DNA from: UBA1563 sp041667115
GTDB lineage: Bacteria; Bacteroidota; Ignavibacteria; Ignavibacteriales; Ignavibacteriaceae
DNA: 64,000 nucleotides
Reading direction: 5' to 3'
Assembly (NCBI GenBank): GCA_041667115.1
Contig: JBAYFO010000001.1
Coordinates: 124,001 to 188,000 of the forward strand
Shown here in pieces: positions 8,880 to 18,566 of this stretch. The notes beneath the pieces were generated by a model that did no database searches, was not told where the DNA came from, and saw only the letters and a list, made by a program, of their open reading frames with translations. Each line of letters begins with the position of its first letter. The stretch's first letter is position 1. The translations under genes and the position numbers were made by a program.

Positions 8880-10351
8880 TGGAATTAACTCAACTTTTAA
8901 ATAGTGTACACGCAATTCAAGTTACCGGTGAGGTACAGCGGAAAGATGTAAGCGGCATCTACTACGATTCGCGCCATGTTAAAACAAACGCGATATTTGT
9001 TGCTATTAAAGGCTTTAGTAATGATGGACATAAATTTATCACTGACGCAATAAATAACGGAGCGATTGCCGTAGTTATAGAAGATAACAACGCTATTCCG
9101 GAAAATTATTTTCATTTAAAAAAAATCGGACGAATCCTTGTTTCTAATTCGCGGGTGGCTCTTGCAGAATTATCAAACGCATTTTATAAAGAAGCTCCTT
9201 CGCATCTCTTTTCTTACGCTATAACCGGTACTAACGGAAAAACCACTACAACGTATTTGCTTAAAAATATTTTAGAAAAGGCGGGAAAGAAAACGGGACT
9301 TATCGGCACGATAGCGAATATTATCGGCGATAAAATTGTTGAATCGAGCATGACAACACCGGAATCTTCCGACTTGCATGAATTGTTTTTTACGATGATT
9401 GCAGAACAATGTACTTCGGTGGTTATGGAAATTTCTTCTCATTCGCTGGAACTTGAAAGAGTACATGGAATCCCTTTTAATGTCGCGATCTTTTCAAATA
9501 TTACGTCAGATCATCTTGATTTTCACAGCAATTTTGAAAACTATTTAAATGCAAAGAAAAAATTATTTGACGGGTTATCCGCTAATGCTTTTGCGGTTAT
9601 TAATTGCGATGATGATCATTATAGAGATTTGGTGACAGATTGTAAAGCAAAAATTATTACTTACGGAACAAATAAAAATTCTGATTTTAGAATTGCAAAT
9701 ATCTCGTTCGGTCTTTCCGGGACAAAGTTTTCTTTATTTAACAATGACAAAGAATATAAAATTGAAACTCCGTTAATAGGCGAATTTAATGCTTACAATG
9801 CTGCCTCCGCTTTTGTTGCAGCTTTTGTTGGCGGAATTTCTGTGGAGCAAATTCTTGCTGGAATTAAAACCGTGCCCCTCGTGCCGGGAAGATTTGAAAT
9901 AGTTTCGGGAAGAACAAAAAAAGCGGTCGTTGATTATTCACACACAGCCGATAGCCTTGAAAAAGCAATCATCAATTTGAGAAAAGTGATGTCGGCAGAA
10001 AATAAGTTGGTAACGGTTTTTGGATGTGGAGGAAATCGAGATGCTACAAAACGTCCGGAAATGGGAAGAATAGCAACTGAGTTAAGTGATACGGTAATCA
10101 TTACGAATGACAACCCGAGAAATGAAAATCCCGCAGCAATTATTTCTGATATCGAAAAAGGTATTACAAAAAATAATTATGAAATTATTTTGGATAGAGA
10201 AACCGCAATAAAAAAAGCAATTATGGAAAGTGATAATTCCGCTGTTGTTCTGATTGCCGGAAAGGGGCATGAAAATTACCAGATAATCCAGGGTGTTAAG
10301 CATCATTTCTCCGACAAAGAAATTGCTGAAAAATATTTGGTGGGCATGTAA
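8879..10351 (+). CDS. murE: UDP-MurNAc-tripeptide synthetase MurE, meso-DAP type
   Basis: Cytoplasmic ligase adding the third stem-peptide residue to UDP-MurNAc-L-Ala-D-Glu, 490 aa. It has an N-terminal UDP-binding domain ('GIYYDSRHVKTNAIFVAIKG'), the ATP loop 'GTNGKTTTTYLL' (about 119-130) and a C-terminal domain with 'VPGRFEIV' and 'VVDYSHTADSLEKA'. The specificity motif reads DNPR at residues 411-414, the form associated with meso-diaminopimelate rather than lysine. The start codon shares one base with the ftsI stop (TAATG). Confidence 0.97.
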   Translation: MELTQLLNSVHAIQVTGEVQRKDVSGIYYDSRHVKTNAIFVAIKGFSNDGHKFITDAINNGAIAVVIEDNNAIPENYFHLKKIGRILVSNSRVALAELSNAFYKEAPSHLFSYAITGTNGKTTTTYLLKNILEKAGKKTGLIGTIANIIGDKIVESSMTTPESSDLHELFFTMIAEQCTSVVMEISSHSLELERVHGIPFNVAIFSNITSDHLDFHSNFENYLNAKKKLFDGLSANAFAVINCDDDHYRDLVTDCKAKIITYGTNKNSDFRIANISFGLSGTKFSLFNNDKEYKIETPLIGEFNAYNAASAFVAAFVGGISVEQILAGIKTVPLVPGRFEIVSGRTKKAVVDYSHTADSLEKAIINLRKVMSAENKLVTVFGCGGNRDATKRPEMGRIATELSDTVIITNDNPRNENPAAIISDIEKGITKNNYEIILDRETAIKKAIMESDNSAVVLIAGKGHENYQIIQGVKHHFSDKEIAEKYLVGM

Positions 10352-10359
10352 GAAGAATT

Positions 10360-11748
10360 ATGAAGCAAATAAAAATTACATTAAAAGATTTATTCAATTT
10401 GCCTACAGCATCAATTTATAATCCTGACGGTTATAAATCTGCCGCTCATGTTACTATTGATTCTAGGAATATAAAACCAAATTCAATTTTCATAGCAATC
10501 AAAGGTGAAAAATTTAACGGGCATGATTTTGTTAAGGAGGCTTTGGCTAAAGGTGCGAACGCAGTTATCATTGATGAAAGGGAATTGAAAAAATTTGCAC
10601 GACTTGACGGAACAATTGTCACTGTAGAAAACACTGTTCAGGCGTTGGGCGATTTAGCAAACACCTGGAGAAAAAAATTATCGGTTAAAGTAATTGGCAT
10701 TACAGGAAGTAACGGTAAAACAACTACAAAAGAAATTCTCTCGGTTCTACTTTCTGAAAGGTATAAAGTTCAGGCTACAGTTCGTAACAACAATAATCAC
10801 ATTGGTGTACCATTGACGATTTTTTCTTGCAATGGAAGACATCAAATTCTTATTGCCGAAACGGGAACGAACCATTTTGGAGAAATTGCATACACTTCAA
10901 AAATTCTTCAACCGGATTTTGCGTTGATTACCAACATCGGTGCTTCGCATTTAGAATACTTAAAAAATCTTCAAGGTGTTAAAAAAGAAAAAATTTCTTT
11001 ATTTGATGAGACAGAAAAAAACAAAGGTTTGGTCTTCATCAACATTGATGATCCACGTTTGCAAACGCTTGCTAGCAAATATAAAAATATCTCATTCGGT
11101 TTTACTAAGGAAGCGGATATTCAAACATCAATTAAAGGATATACCGGGGAAGGAAAAACGGTTCTTCGGATTCAATACAAAAAAACCGCCCTTGAATTTA
11201 CTTCTCCATTATTAGGTGAACATAACGCGAAAAACATAACCGCCGCTATTGTTATCGCCTTAAAACTGGGATTGACGAAAAAAGAAATTCTAAACGGAAT
11301 CGCAAAAATTAAACCGGTAAAACAGAGGCTTGAAATAAAGATTTATAAAAATGCTTTATTAGTAGATGATACTTACAACGCAAATCCGCAGTCGATGAGA
11401 GCCGCATTTGATGCTGTGAAAGCTATTTCGCTTTTTTCAAAAAAGATTGCAATACTTGGCGATATGTTTGAACTTGGTGCCAAATCTAAAAAAGAACATG
11501 AATCATTGACGGCATCAATTATAAAAAATAAGATAGATGAAGTTTATCTTTTAGGCAAAGGGATGAAATTTCTTGCCAGCAAACTTCAAGAACGAAAAAT
11601 CGTTTGTAAGCATTTTATGTCACGCGAGAAATTAGCTCGTTTCCTTGAAGGATATGCAATGCAAAATTCTGTTGTACTTGTAAAAGGTTCTCGTGGAATG
11701 AAGATGGAAGAATTTGTTAATCAAATAGAAAAAAGGTTGCAAAATTAA
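10360..11748 (+). CDS. murF: UDP-MurNAc-tripeptide--D-Ala-D-Ala ligase MurF
   Basis: Adds the D-Ala-D-Ala dipeptide to the UDP-MurNAc tripeptide, 462 aa. Landmarks are the N-terminal 'IDSRNIKPNSIFIAIKGEKFNGHDF', the ATP loop 'GITGSNGKTTTKEIL', 'AETGTNHFGEIAYTSKI', and the C-terminal 'DDTYNANPQSMRAA'. It follows murE after eight bases and shares a base with the mraY start. No D-Ala-D-Ala ligase gene (ddl) lies in this cluster, so its substrate must be made from a gene elsewhere. Confidence 0.96.
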   Translation: MKQIKITLKDLFNLPTASIYNPDGYKSAAHVTIDSRNIKPNSIFIAIKGEKFNGHDFVKEALAKGANAVIIDERELKKFARLDGTIVTVENTVQALGDLANTWRKKLSVKVIGITGSNGKTTTKEILSVLLSERYKVQATVRNNNNHIGVPLTIFSCNGRHQILIAETGTNHFGEIAYTSKILQPDFALITNIGASHLEYLKNLQGVKKEKISLFDETEKNKGLVFINIDDPRLQTLASKYKNISFGFTKEADIQTSIKGYTGEGKTVLRIQYKKTALEFTSPLLGEHNAKNITAAIVIALKLGLTKKEILNGIAKIKPVKQRLEIKIYKNALLVDDTYNANPQSMRAAFDAVKAISLFSKKIAILGDMFELGAKSKKEHESLTASIIKNKIDEVYLLGKGMKFLASKLQERKIVCKHFMSREKLARFLEGYAMQNSVVLVKGSRGMKMEEFVNQIEKRLQN

Positions 11749-12857
11749 TGCTCTACTATTTTCTTGAATATATTAATAGAACGTTTAACCCACCCGGATT
11801 TGATGTTTTCAGGTTTTTAACTTTTCGTAGTGCATTGGCTGCCATTTCGGCGTTATTAATTTCATTGCTCTTTGCTCCGCGAATAATTAGAATGCTGCAA
11901 AAAAATCAAATTGGTGAAGCAAAAAAAGCCGATGGACCAAAGAACCATTGGTCAAAAGCCGGAACGCCAACGATGGGGGGGATAATAATTATTTCGTCGA
12001 TTGTAATTCCCGTTTTGCTTTGGAGCGATATTAAAAGTGTTTATATTATTTTAATTCTAGCTGGAACGGTTTGGCTCAGTTTAGTTGGCTTTCTTGACGA
12101 TTACCTCAAAGTAGTAAAAAAACTTCCGAACGGTTTAATTGCCCGCTATAAATTACTTGGACAAGTAATTATCGGACTTGTCGTCGGTATTGTTATTTGG
12201 TACTCGCCGGAGTTTGCCGGAAAAAATTCGCTTACAACAATACCTTTTTTAAAAGATACAAATTTTGATTTTTCATATTTCTATATCCCGGTTGTAATAT
12301 TTATTATCACCGCAACTTCAAACGCGGTAAATCTAACAGACGGACTTGACGGATTAGCCATCGGGAATATTATGATAGTGATGATTGCTCTGGCAATTAT
12401 TAGTTATGTGAGCGGGAATGTACGATATGCCGATTACCTGAACATCATTTATTTACGCGGTTCCGGTGAGCTAACGGTATTTGTTGCAGCGGTCATCGGG
12501 GCTTCGCTTGGATTTCTCTGGTACAACTTTTATCCGGCACAAGTGTTCATGGGCGATACCGGTTCACTTGCTCTTGGAGGTGCGTTAGGAATTTTAGTAG
12601 TGCTTATAAAAAAAGAATTTCTCTTACCGATTCTTGGTGGAATCTTTTTTTTGGAAACAGTTTCTGTAATTATTCAACGTGTTTATTTCAAATACACAAA
12701 GAAGAGATTCGGTGTTGGGAAAAGAGTTTTTAAAATGGCTCCCATTCATCATCATTTTGAAATGGTTGGGTGGCCCGAACCGAAGATTGTCATTCGCTTT
12801 TACATCATTGCAATAATCCTGGCGATTATTAGCTTAGCTTCATTTAAAATTAGATAA
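11748..12857 (+). CDS. mraY: phospho-MurNAc-pentapeptide transferase MraY
   Basis: Integral membrane enzyme that moves phospho-MurNAc-pentapeptide onto undecaprenyl phosphate, forming lipid I. It is 369 aa with about ten hydrophobic segments. Signature motifs are 'GTPTMGGI', 'GFLDDYLKVVKK' (aspartate pair), 'NAVNLTDGLDGLAIG', 'FMGDTGSLALGG' and 'MAPIHHHFEMVGW' near the C-terminus. It lies in a continuous run of cell-wall genes and is followed by murD after two bases. Confidence 0.97.
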   Translation: MLYYFLEYINRTFNPPGFDVFRFLTFRSALAAISALLISLLFAPRIIRMLQKNQIGEAKKADGPKNHWSKAGTPTMGGIIIISSIVIPVLLWSDIKSVYIILILAGTVWLSLVGFLDDYLKVVKKLPNGLIARYKLLGQVIIGLVVGIVIWYSPEFAGKNSLTTIPFLKDTNFDFSYFYIPVVIFIITATSNAVNLTDGLDGLAIGNIMIVMIALAIISYVSGNVRYADYLNIIYLRGSGELTVFVAAVIGASLGFLWYNFYPAQVFMGDTGSLALGGALGILVVLIKKEFLLPILGGIFFLETVSVIIQRVYFKYTKKRFGVGKRVFKMAPIHHHFEMVGWPEPKIVIRFYIIAIILAIISLASFKIR

Positions 12858-12859
12858 CT

Positions 12860-14212
12860 ATGGATTTGCGAAATAAAAAAATAACGATCCTTGGCGCTGA
12901 AAGAAGCGGGAGAAGCGCTGCTATGCTTGTTAAAAAGCTTGGTGGCTTTCCCTTTGTTAGTGATTTTGCAGATGAAAAGAAAATTGGAAAATCTTTAACC
13001 ATTTTAAAAGAAGCGGGAATTCCATATGAAGCCGGGCAGCATTCGGAAAAAGTTTTTGATTGTAATTTAATAATAATTAGTCCGGGCGTTCCATCCGCAT
13101 CCAAAGTTGTTCTTGAAGCTAGAGAAAAAAAGATTCCAATTTTAGGTGAACTCGAATTTGCTTCCCGTTTTTGTCGTGGAAAAATCATTGCAATCACCGG
13201 TACTAACGGAAAGACGACGACAACTTCATTGATGGATCATGTCATCAATATTAGTGGAAGAAAATCTTATGCAGCGGGAAATATCGGGGCTGCATTCTCC
13301 GAAATTGTTTTGGATGTGAAAGAAGATGAATTCGTGTCGCTTGAAGTATCAAGTTTTCAACTTGATTTCAACGAAACCTTCAATGCATTCATTTCGATGA
13401 TCCTGAACATAACCCCCGACCACATGAATAGGTATAACTACAGCCTTGATAATTACGCGCAAGCTAAATTATCTATTTTGAAAAATCAGACAAGTGAACA
13501 ATTCTTTATAAAGAATGCTGATGATAAAATTCTTAATCAATATTCACAAGAAACAAATGCTCAAGTGAAAGAATTTTCTCTTACTCATGAAGTGAAAAAC
13601 GGAGCGTGTCTCTCCGGAGATAAAATCACCTATAACGAAAACGGGAAAACACTTTTTACTTGTAATATTAACGATATCTCTTTACCGGGAGAACACAATC
13701 GCGCTAACGCTATGGCAGTAATCATCGCGGCTAATTGCATCGGTCTGCCACATGAAAAAATTGTTGAAGGACTTCGTTCGTTTCAAGGCGTTGAACATCG
13801 GTTAGAATTCGTTAAAGAAATTAATGGTGCAAAATATATCAATGATTCGAAAGCGACGAATGTTGACTCAGTCTGGTATGCGTTACGAAGTTTTGACGAG
13901 CCTCTCTTTCTTATCCTTGGAGGACAAGATAAAGGAAACGATTATGAACAGATCAAAGAATTAGTTGAAAAGAAAGTAAAAAAGATTTATGCAATTGGTT
14001 CTTCTGCGGAAACGGTTTTTAAATATTTTCATGCAATCGTAAAGGTAGAAATTAAAGATTCGATGGAAGCATGTGTTAAAGCTGCTAATCAAGAAACAAG
14101 AGAAGGTGATCTTGTACTTTTATCCCCGGCTTGTGCAAGTTTTGATATGTTCGAAAATTATGAACACCGCGGTAAAGTATTTAAACGGGCAGTGGAGGAT
14201 TTGCAGAAATGA
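12860..14212 (+). CDS. murD: UDP-MurNAc-L-alanine--D-glutamate ligase MurD
   Basis: Adds D-glutamate to UDP-MurNAc-L-Ala, 450 aa. The N-terminal Rossmann-like region contains 'ILGAERSGRSAAMLVKK'. The ATP loop is 'GTNGKTTTTSLMDHV', followed by 'SLEVSSFQLD' and 'NITPDHMNRY'. The C-terminal domain has 'YINDSKATNVDSV' and 'LSPACASFDMFENYEHRGKVF', all MurD-specific. The stop overlaps ftsW in ATGA. Confidence 0.97.
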   Translation: MDLRNKKITILGAERSGRSAAMLVKKLGGFPFVSDFADEKKIGKSLTILKEAGIPYEAGQHSEKVFDCNLIIISPGVPSASKVVLEAREKKIPILGELEFASRFCRGKIIAITGTNGKTTTTSLMDHVINISGRKSYAAGNIGAAFSEIVLDVKEDEFVSLEVSSFQLDFNETFNAFISMILNITPDHMNRYNYSLDNYAQAKLSILKNQTSEQFFIKNADDKILNQYSQETNAQVKEFSLTHEVKNGACLSGDKITYNENGKTLFTCNINDISLPGEHNRANAMAVIIAANCIGLPHEKIVEGLRSFQGVEHRLEFVKEINGAKYINDSKATNVDSVWYALRSFDEPLFLILGGQDKGNDYEQIKELVEKKVKKIYAIGSSAETVFKYFHAIVKVEIKDSMEACVKAANQETREGDLVLLSPACASFDMFENYEHRGKVFKRAVEDLQK

Positions 14213-15327
14213 AAAAACTCCCGGTTCTCTTATTCCTCGGTTCTTTTTTCTTAATTCTTTTTGGATTGTACCTGGTGATGAGTGCCAGCAGTACGTACAG
14301 CGGGTATAAGTTCGCAGATCAATTTCACATGTTCAATAGCCATTTATTTAAAGCATTTGGCGGCATCGTCTTCATGATAATAATTGCCTTTGTCCCTTAC
14401 GAGTATTACAAAAGATATTCAAAAATAATTTTGTTTGGCGTCGTCGGATTATTGGTGTTAACGTTACTCGTTTCAACAAAAATAAAAGGGGCGCATCGCT
14501 GGCTTGACTTAGGATTTATTAGCTTTCAACCGGCTGACATTGCCAAGATTGCTCTGTTTATACATCTTGCCGCTTTGCTTGAAGAAAAAGGGGAAAATAT
14601 TAAAATATTTAAAGAAGGATTGCGTTACGCACTTCTATGGATTTTTGTTATAACAGGATTAATTTTTATTCAACCAAATGTTAGCAGCGGATTAATTTTG
14701 TTGTTCATTAGTTTTCTCATCTTGTTTGTCGGCGGAGCAAAGATCAAGCATTTGTTTGCTTCTGTCTTTGTTGCCGGAACCGCAGTCGCAATGATCGCCA
14801 TGATTTTCCACCATTCACGCGAACGGATTTTAACGTTTATTGCAAGCTTGCAAGATGGCGGCGCTATCAATGATCAAGTCCGGCAGGCAATTGTTGGCTT
14901 AGCCACCGGGCATTGGATCGGTGTTGGATTTGGACACAGCAACCAGAGAAATTTATTTCTGCCCGAAGCGTACGGCGATTTTATCTTTGCAATTCTCGGT
15001 GAAGAAACCGGATTTATCGGTGTGATTATTATGCTTCTTGTTTATTTAAGTTTATTTTTTATCGGAATTGTTATCGCAAAAAATGCAAAAGATCTTTTTG
15101 GTCAGTATTTAGGCTTTGCAATTTCCTTTTCATTTATTGCGTCGGCATTTATTAACGCTTCGGTTGCTTCCGGATTATTGCCGACTACAGGTTTGCCGTT
15201 ACCGTTTCTTAGTTATGGCGGAACATCAATGACCATTTTGTGTATTTCAATCGGCATATTAATTAACATCGGATTAACAAGTGCGAAACAGAAACTTGAA
15301 GAAGAATCAGTGGTAACAGCAGCTTGA
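14209..15327 (+). CDS. ftsW: septal peptidoglycan glycosyltransferase FtsW
   Basis: SEDS-family glycan polymerase that pairs with FtsI at the septum, 372 aa. About ten membrane helices are visible. Family marks include 'SASSTYSGYKF' in the first loop, 'GAHRWLDLGFISFQPADIAKIAL', 'GHWIGVGFGHSNQRNLFLPEAYGDFIFAILGEE' and 'TTGLPLPFLSYGGTS'. Position between murD and murG is the E. coli order and favours FtsW over its paralogue RodA. It overlaps both neighbours by four bases. Confidence 0.95.
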   Translation: MKKLPVLLFLGSFFLILFGLYLVMSASSTYSGYKFADQFHMFNSHLFKAFGGIVFMIIIAFVPYEYYKRYSKIILFGVVGLLVLTLLVSTKIKGAHRWLDLGFISFQPADIAKIALFIHLAALLEEKGENIKIFKEGLRYALLWIFVITGLIFIQPNVSSGLILLFISFLILFVGGAKIKHLFASVFVAGTAVAMIAMIFHHSRERILTFIASLQDGGAINDQVRQAIVGLATGHWIGVGFGHSNQRNLFLPEAYGDFIFAILGEETGFIGVIIMLLVYLSLFFIGIVIAKNAKDLFGQYLGFAISFSFIASAFINASVASGLLPTTGLPLPFLSYGGTSMTILCISIGILINIGLTSAKQKLEEESVVTAA

Positions 15328-16424
15328 AAAAGAACACTCCATATCGATTTCTCTTTGCCGGCGGTGGAACGGGGGGACATTTGTTTCCAGCAGTAGCTGT
15401 CGCAGAGAAAATTCGTTTGTTGAAACCGGAAGCTGAAATTTTATTCCTAGGAACAAGATCAAAGATTGAGGGAAGAGTTGTTCCGAAACTCGGTTTTCAA
15501 TTTAAACCGATTTGGATAAAAGGATTTGCGAGAAAATTTGCTGTGGAAAATTTTTTATTCCCGGTGAAATTGGTGGTGAGTGTTGTTCAGTCAATGTTTT
15601 ATTGCATGAAGTTCAAACCTCATGTTGCGGTTGGATCAGGTGGTTATGTAGCGGGTCCGGCACTTTTTGCTGCAAATTTATTTGGAGCAAAGATAATGCT
15701 GCTGGAACAAAATAGTTTTCCCGGAATCACTACCCGGATGCTTGAAAAATATGCAGAGGAAATTCATTTGAGCTATGAAAGTTCAAAAAAATATTTTAAA
15801 AGAAATAAACTTCTTTTTATTACAGGAAATCCTGTCAGGAATGTAAATGCACTTTTGGAGAAAAAAGTTGCTTTAGCAAAACTTCAACTTTTGCCGGAGA
15901 AAAAAACACTTCTTCTTTTGGGAGGAAGTTTAGGCGCTCGAAAATTAAATCAAGTAATGGCAAATGAACTAGATTCACTTGTTAAAAGCGGGTTACAAAT
16001 TATTTGGCAGACTGGTTCTCTCTATTATGACCAATACAAGCATTTGCAAAGTGAAAATTGCAAAGTGATGGCTTTTGTTGAAGATATGCAATTGGTGTAT
16101 TCGGCTTGTGATGTTATTATATCGCGTGCCGGTGCAACAACCCTTGCGGAAATAACATCGTATGGATTAGCCTCCATCCTAATTCCTTCGCCAAATGTAG
16201 CGGAGAACCATCAGTATTACAACGCCAAGTCTTTGGTTGATAGCGATGCATCGCTTCTTCTGGAAGAAAAAAATATTGAAGAGAATTTCACAAAAGAAAT
16301 CTTATCTCTTGTGAACGATGAAAATAAACTTAAAACAATTCGAGTGAATGCTAAAGCGATGGGGAAACCGAATGCGGCAGATGAAATTGCTTTACGTGCG
16401 TTAAAACTCGCAGAAAAAAATTGA
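15324..16424 (+). CDS. murG: MurG, lipid II-forming N-acetylglucosaminyltransferase
   Basis: Peripheral membrane transferase that adds GlcNAc to lipid I to give lipid II, 366 aa. The start is TTG at 15324, overlapping the ftsW stop (TTGA); no better in-frame start precedes 'FAGGGTGGHLFPAVAVAE', the glycine-rich acceptor loop that always lies near the N-terminus. Other marks are 'VGSGGYVAGPALFAA', 'GGSLGARKLNQ' and the UDP-GlcNAc site 'ISRAGATTLAEI'. The alternative start and overlap suggest translation coupled to ftsW. Confidence 0.96.
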   Translation: MKKNTPYRFLFAGGGTGGHLFPAVAVAEKIRLLKPEAEILFLGTRSKIEGRVVPKLGFQFKPIWIKGFARKFAVENFLFPVKLVVSVVQSMFYCMKFKPHVAVGSGGYVAGPALFAANLFGAKIMLLEQNSFPGITTRMLEKYAEEIHLSYESSKKYFKRNKLLFITGNPVRNVNALLEKKVALAKLQLLPEKKTLLLLGGSLGARKLNQVMANELDSLVKSGLQIIWQTGSLYYDQYKHLQSENCKVMAFVEDMQLVYSACDVIISRAGATTLAEITSYGLASILIPSPNVAENHQYYNAKSLVDSDASLLLEEKNIEENFTKEILSLVNDENKLKTIRVNAKAMGKPNAADEIALRALKLAEKN

Positions 16425-16437
16425 GAAAAGGGAACCA

Positions 16438-17808
16438 ATGTTTAAAAATATAAAAAAAGTGCACTTCGTTGGAATTGGCGGAATCGGTATGAGCGGAATC
16501 GCAGAAATTCTTCTTAACCAGGGTTTTGAAATTTCCGGTTCAGATAAAAATTATTCTGAAGTAACAAACAGGCTGCAAGACCTCGGCATCCAAGTTTACG
16601 AAGGACATTCGTCTGAAAATTTAAAAGATGCCGACGTGCTCGTTTATTCTTCGGCAGTTTCGATCGATAATCCTGAGGTGAAAGCTGCGATAGAGAGAAA
16701 AATTCCTGTTATCAAACGAGCTGAGATGCTTGCAGAATGTATGCGTATGAAATACGGAATCGGTATTGCAGGCACACATGGTAAAACAACAACAACTTCA
16801 ATGGTCGGGCTAGTTTTAACCGAAGGAAATATTGATCCGACAATTATTGTCGGTGGTAAACTCAGCGGACTTGGTGGTACCAACGCACGTCTTGGCAACG
16901 GCGAATTTATTGTTGTTGAAGCTGATGAATTTGACAGAACGTTTTTGAAACTTACTCCTACGATTGCTGCAATAACAACATTAGAAAAAGAGCATCTTGA
17001 TACCTATAAAGACCTTGAAGACATCAAAGAAGCATTTATTTCGTTTGCCAACAAGGTTCCTTTCTATGGATTTGTAGTTCTCTGTTTAGATGAACCGGCG
17101 TTGCAAGATATTCTTCCGAGCATCAATAAAAAGGTTATTACGTACGGAACAACTTCCCAAGCCGATGTACGTGCAACGGAAATAAAACATTCAAATTTTT
17201 ATAGCACGTATAAGGTAATTTATAAAGGGAATGAACTCGGTCAGATCAAATTGAATAATCCCGGTTTACATTATGTTAAAAATTCTCTTGTTGCTGTAAT
17301 TATCGGTATAGAATTAGGTTTGGATTTTGTGACGATAAAAAAAGCACTCGAATCTTTTACCGGGGTTTACCGCAGGTTTGAAGTAAAATATGACAAAGAA
17401 ATTTTGGTGATTGATGATTACGCCCATCATCCAACGGAAACCTCTGCAACTTTGGCGGGAATTCGGTCCGGATGGGATAGACGCCTGGTAGCCGTGTTTC
17501 AGCCTCATTTGTTTTCGAGAACACGTGATTTCTATCAGGAGTTTGGCAGATCATTTCTTAATTCTGATGTTTTCATCTGCACGGATGTTTATCCCGCACG
17601 AGAAGAACCGATTGAGGGAATCTCAGGAGAACTTATTGCTGATGCTGCTAAGAAATTCGGACATAAAAATGTTCATTATATAAAAAATAAAAATGATGTT
17701 CCAAATTTTTTAAATGATATTAAAAAAGATGGAGATATCATTGTAACAATGGGAGCCGGAGATATCTGGAAATTCGGCGAGACTTTTGTAAAGACTCTAA
17801 AAGATTAA
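16438..17808 (+). CDS. murC: UDP-MurNAc--L-alanine ligase MurC
   Basis: First of the four Mur ligases, adding L-alanine to UDP-MurNAc; 456 aa. It has the N-terminal 'HFVGIGGIGMSGIAEIL', the ATP loop 'GIAGTHGKTTTTSMVG' (about 111), 'VVEADEFDRTFLKL', and C-terminal 'IDDYAHHPTETSATLAG' and 'FQPHLFSRTRDF'. The start has AAGGGA five bases upstream. In many clusters murB and ddl follow murC; here ftsQ follows after 14 bases and neither gene is present. Confidence 0.97.
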   Translation: MFKNIKKVHFVGIGGIGMSGIAEILLNQGFEISGSDKNYSEVTNRLQDLGIQVYEGHSSENLKDADVLVYSSAVSIDNPEVKAAIERKIPVIKRAEMLAECMRMKYGIGIAGTHGKTTTTSMVGLVLTEGNIDPTIIVGGKLSGLGGTNARLGNGEFIVVEADEFDRTFLKLTPTIAAITTLEKEHLDTYKDLEDIKEAFISFANKVPFYGFVVLCLDEPALQDILPSINKKVITYGTTSQADVRATEIKHSNFYSTYKVIYKGNELGQIKLNNPGLHYVKNSLVAVIIGIELGLDFVTIKKALESFTGVYRRFEVKYDKEILVIDDYAHHPTETSATLAGIRSGWDRRLVAVFQPHLFSRTRDFYQEFGRSFLNSDVFICTDVYPAREEPIEGISGELIADAAKKFGHKNVHYIKNKNDVPNFLNDIKKDGDIIVTMGAGDIWKFGETFVKTLKD

Positions 17809-17822
17809 TTTTTTATTAATTT

Positions 17823-18566
17823 ATGCATAAAATTATTAGTATAACATTGTTTTCATCCTTAATTTTGTTTTTAGTTTTACTCGGATTTTTTTCACTAAAA
17901 AAAGTTAGAGGTGAAGTGCTTCAGAGCGTTAATTTACAAGGCTGTACGCTGTTATCACAAGATGAATATCTCCAGTACGCAAATATTGAGAAAGATGCTG
18001 ATCTAAAAAATTATACGCTTTCTTCTCTTCGCGAAAAATATTTGAGTCATCCTTATGTTAGCGATGCAAATGTAGTTATAGACGCAGACAAAAAAGTGTC
18101 GGTCTTAATTCGGGAAAAAGCTTTTGAAGCCGTTGCTATTATTAGGGGACAACTTTTTTTAATTACTTCAGGAAAAGAAATGGTTCATGTGCTTCCTAAT
18201 ACTGAAGCTCTTGATCTCCCGGTTCTAACTAATTTATCGGAAAGCAGTGTTGAAAAGGATTTTGACCGGAACAATGAAATAGAGGAAGCCTTCACGATTA
18301 TTCATTCTGCAAAAAAAATGGGGGATAATCTTTCTCAATCTCTTTCTGAAATCAATTTGAGAAATGGTGGAGACATAACAGTTACGCTTAACCATGCGAA
18401 TTCAGTTATATTACTTGGGAAACAAAACCTACTGGAAAAAATTTATACGCTTGACGCATTATTGAAACAGATTGGAAGTAAAGTCGCTTTGACAAGTTCA
18501 AATTATATCGACCTCCGGTACGCAAACAATATTTTTATCGGTGCAAACGAAAATGTGGGAATATAG
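17823..18566 (+). CDS. ftsQ: FtsQ-like cell-division protein
   Basis: Bitopic division protein, 247 aa. It has a single N-terminal membrane helix (about residues 5-24), a POTRA-like segment ('QSVNLQGCTLLSQDEYLQYANI') and the beta domain ('PYVSDANVVIDADKKVSVLIREK'), ending in 'YIDLRYANNIFI'. FtsQ proteins are divergent, so position between murC and ftsA carries weight. It would link FtsL/FtsB to the divisome. The start codon has no clear ribosome site. It abuts ftsA. Confidence 0.88.
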   Translation: MHKIISITLFSSLILFLVLLGFFSLKKVRGEVLQSVNLQGCTLLSQDEYLQYANIEKDADLKNYTLSSLREKYLSHPYVSDANVVIDADKKVSVLIREKAFEAVAIIRGQLFLITSGKEMVHVLPNTEALDLPVLTNLSESSVEKDFDRNNEIEEAFTIIHSAKKMGDNLSQSLSEINLRNGGDITVTLNHANSVILLGKQNLLEKIYTLDALLKQIGSKVALTSSNYIDLRYANNIFIGANENVGI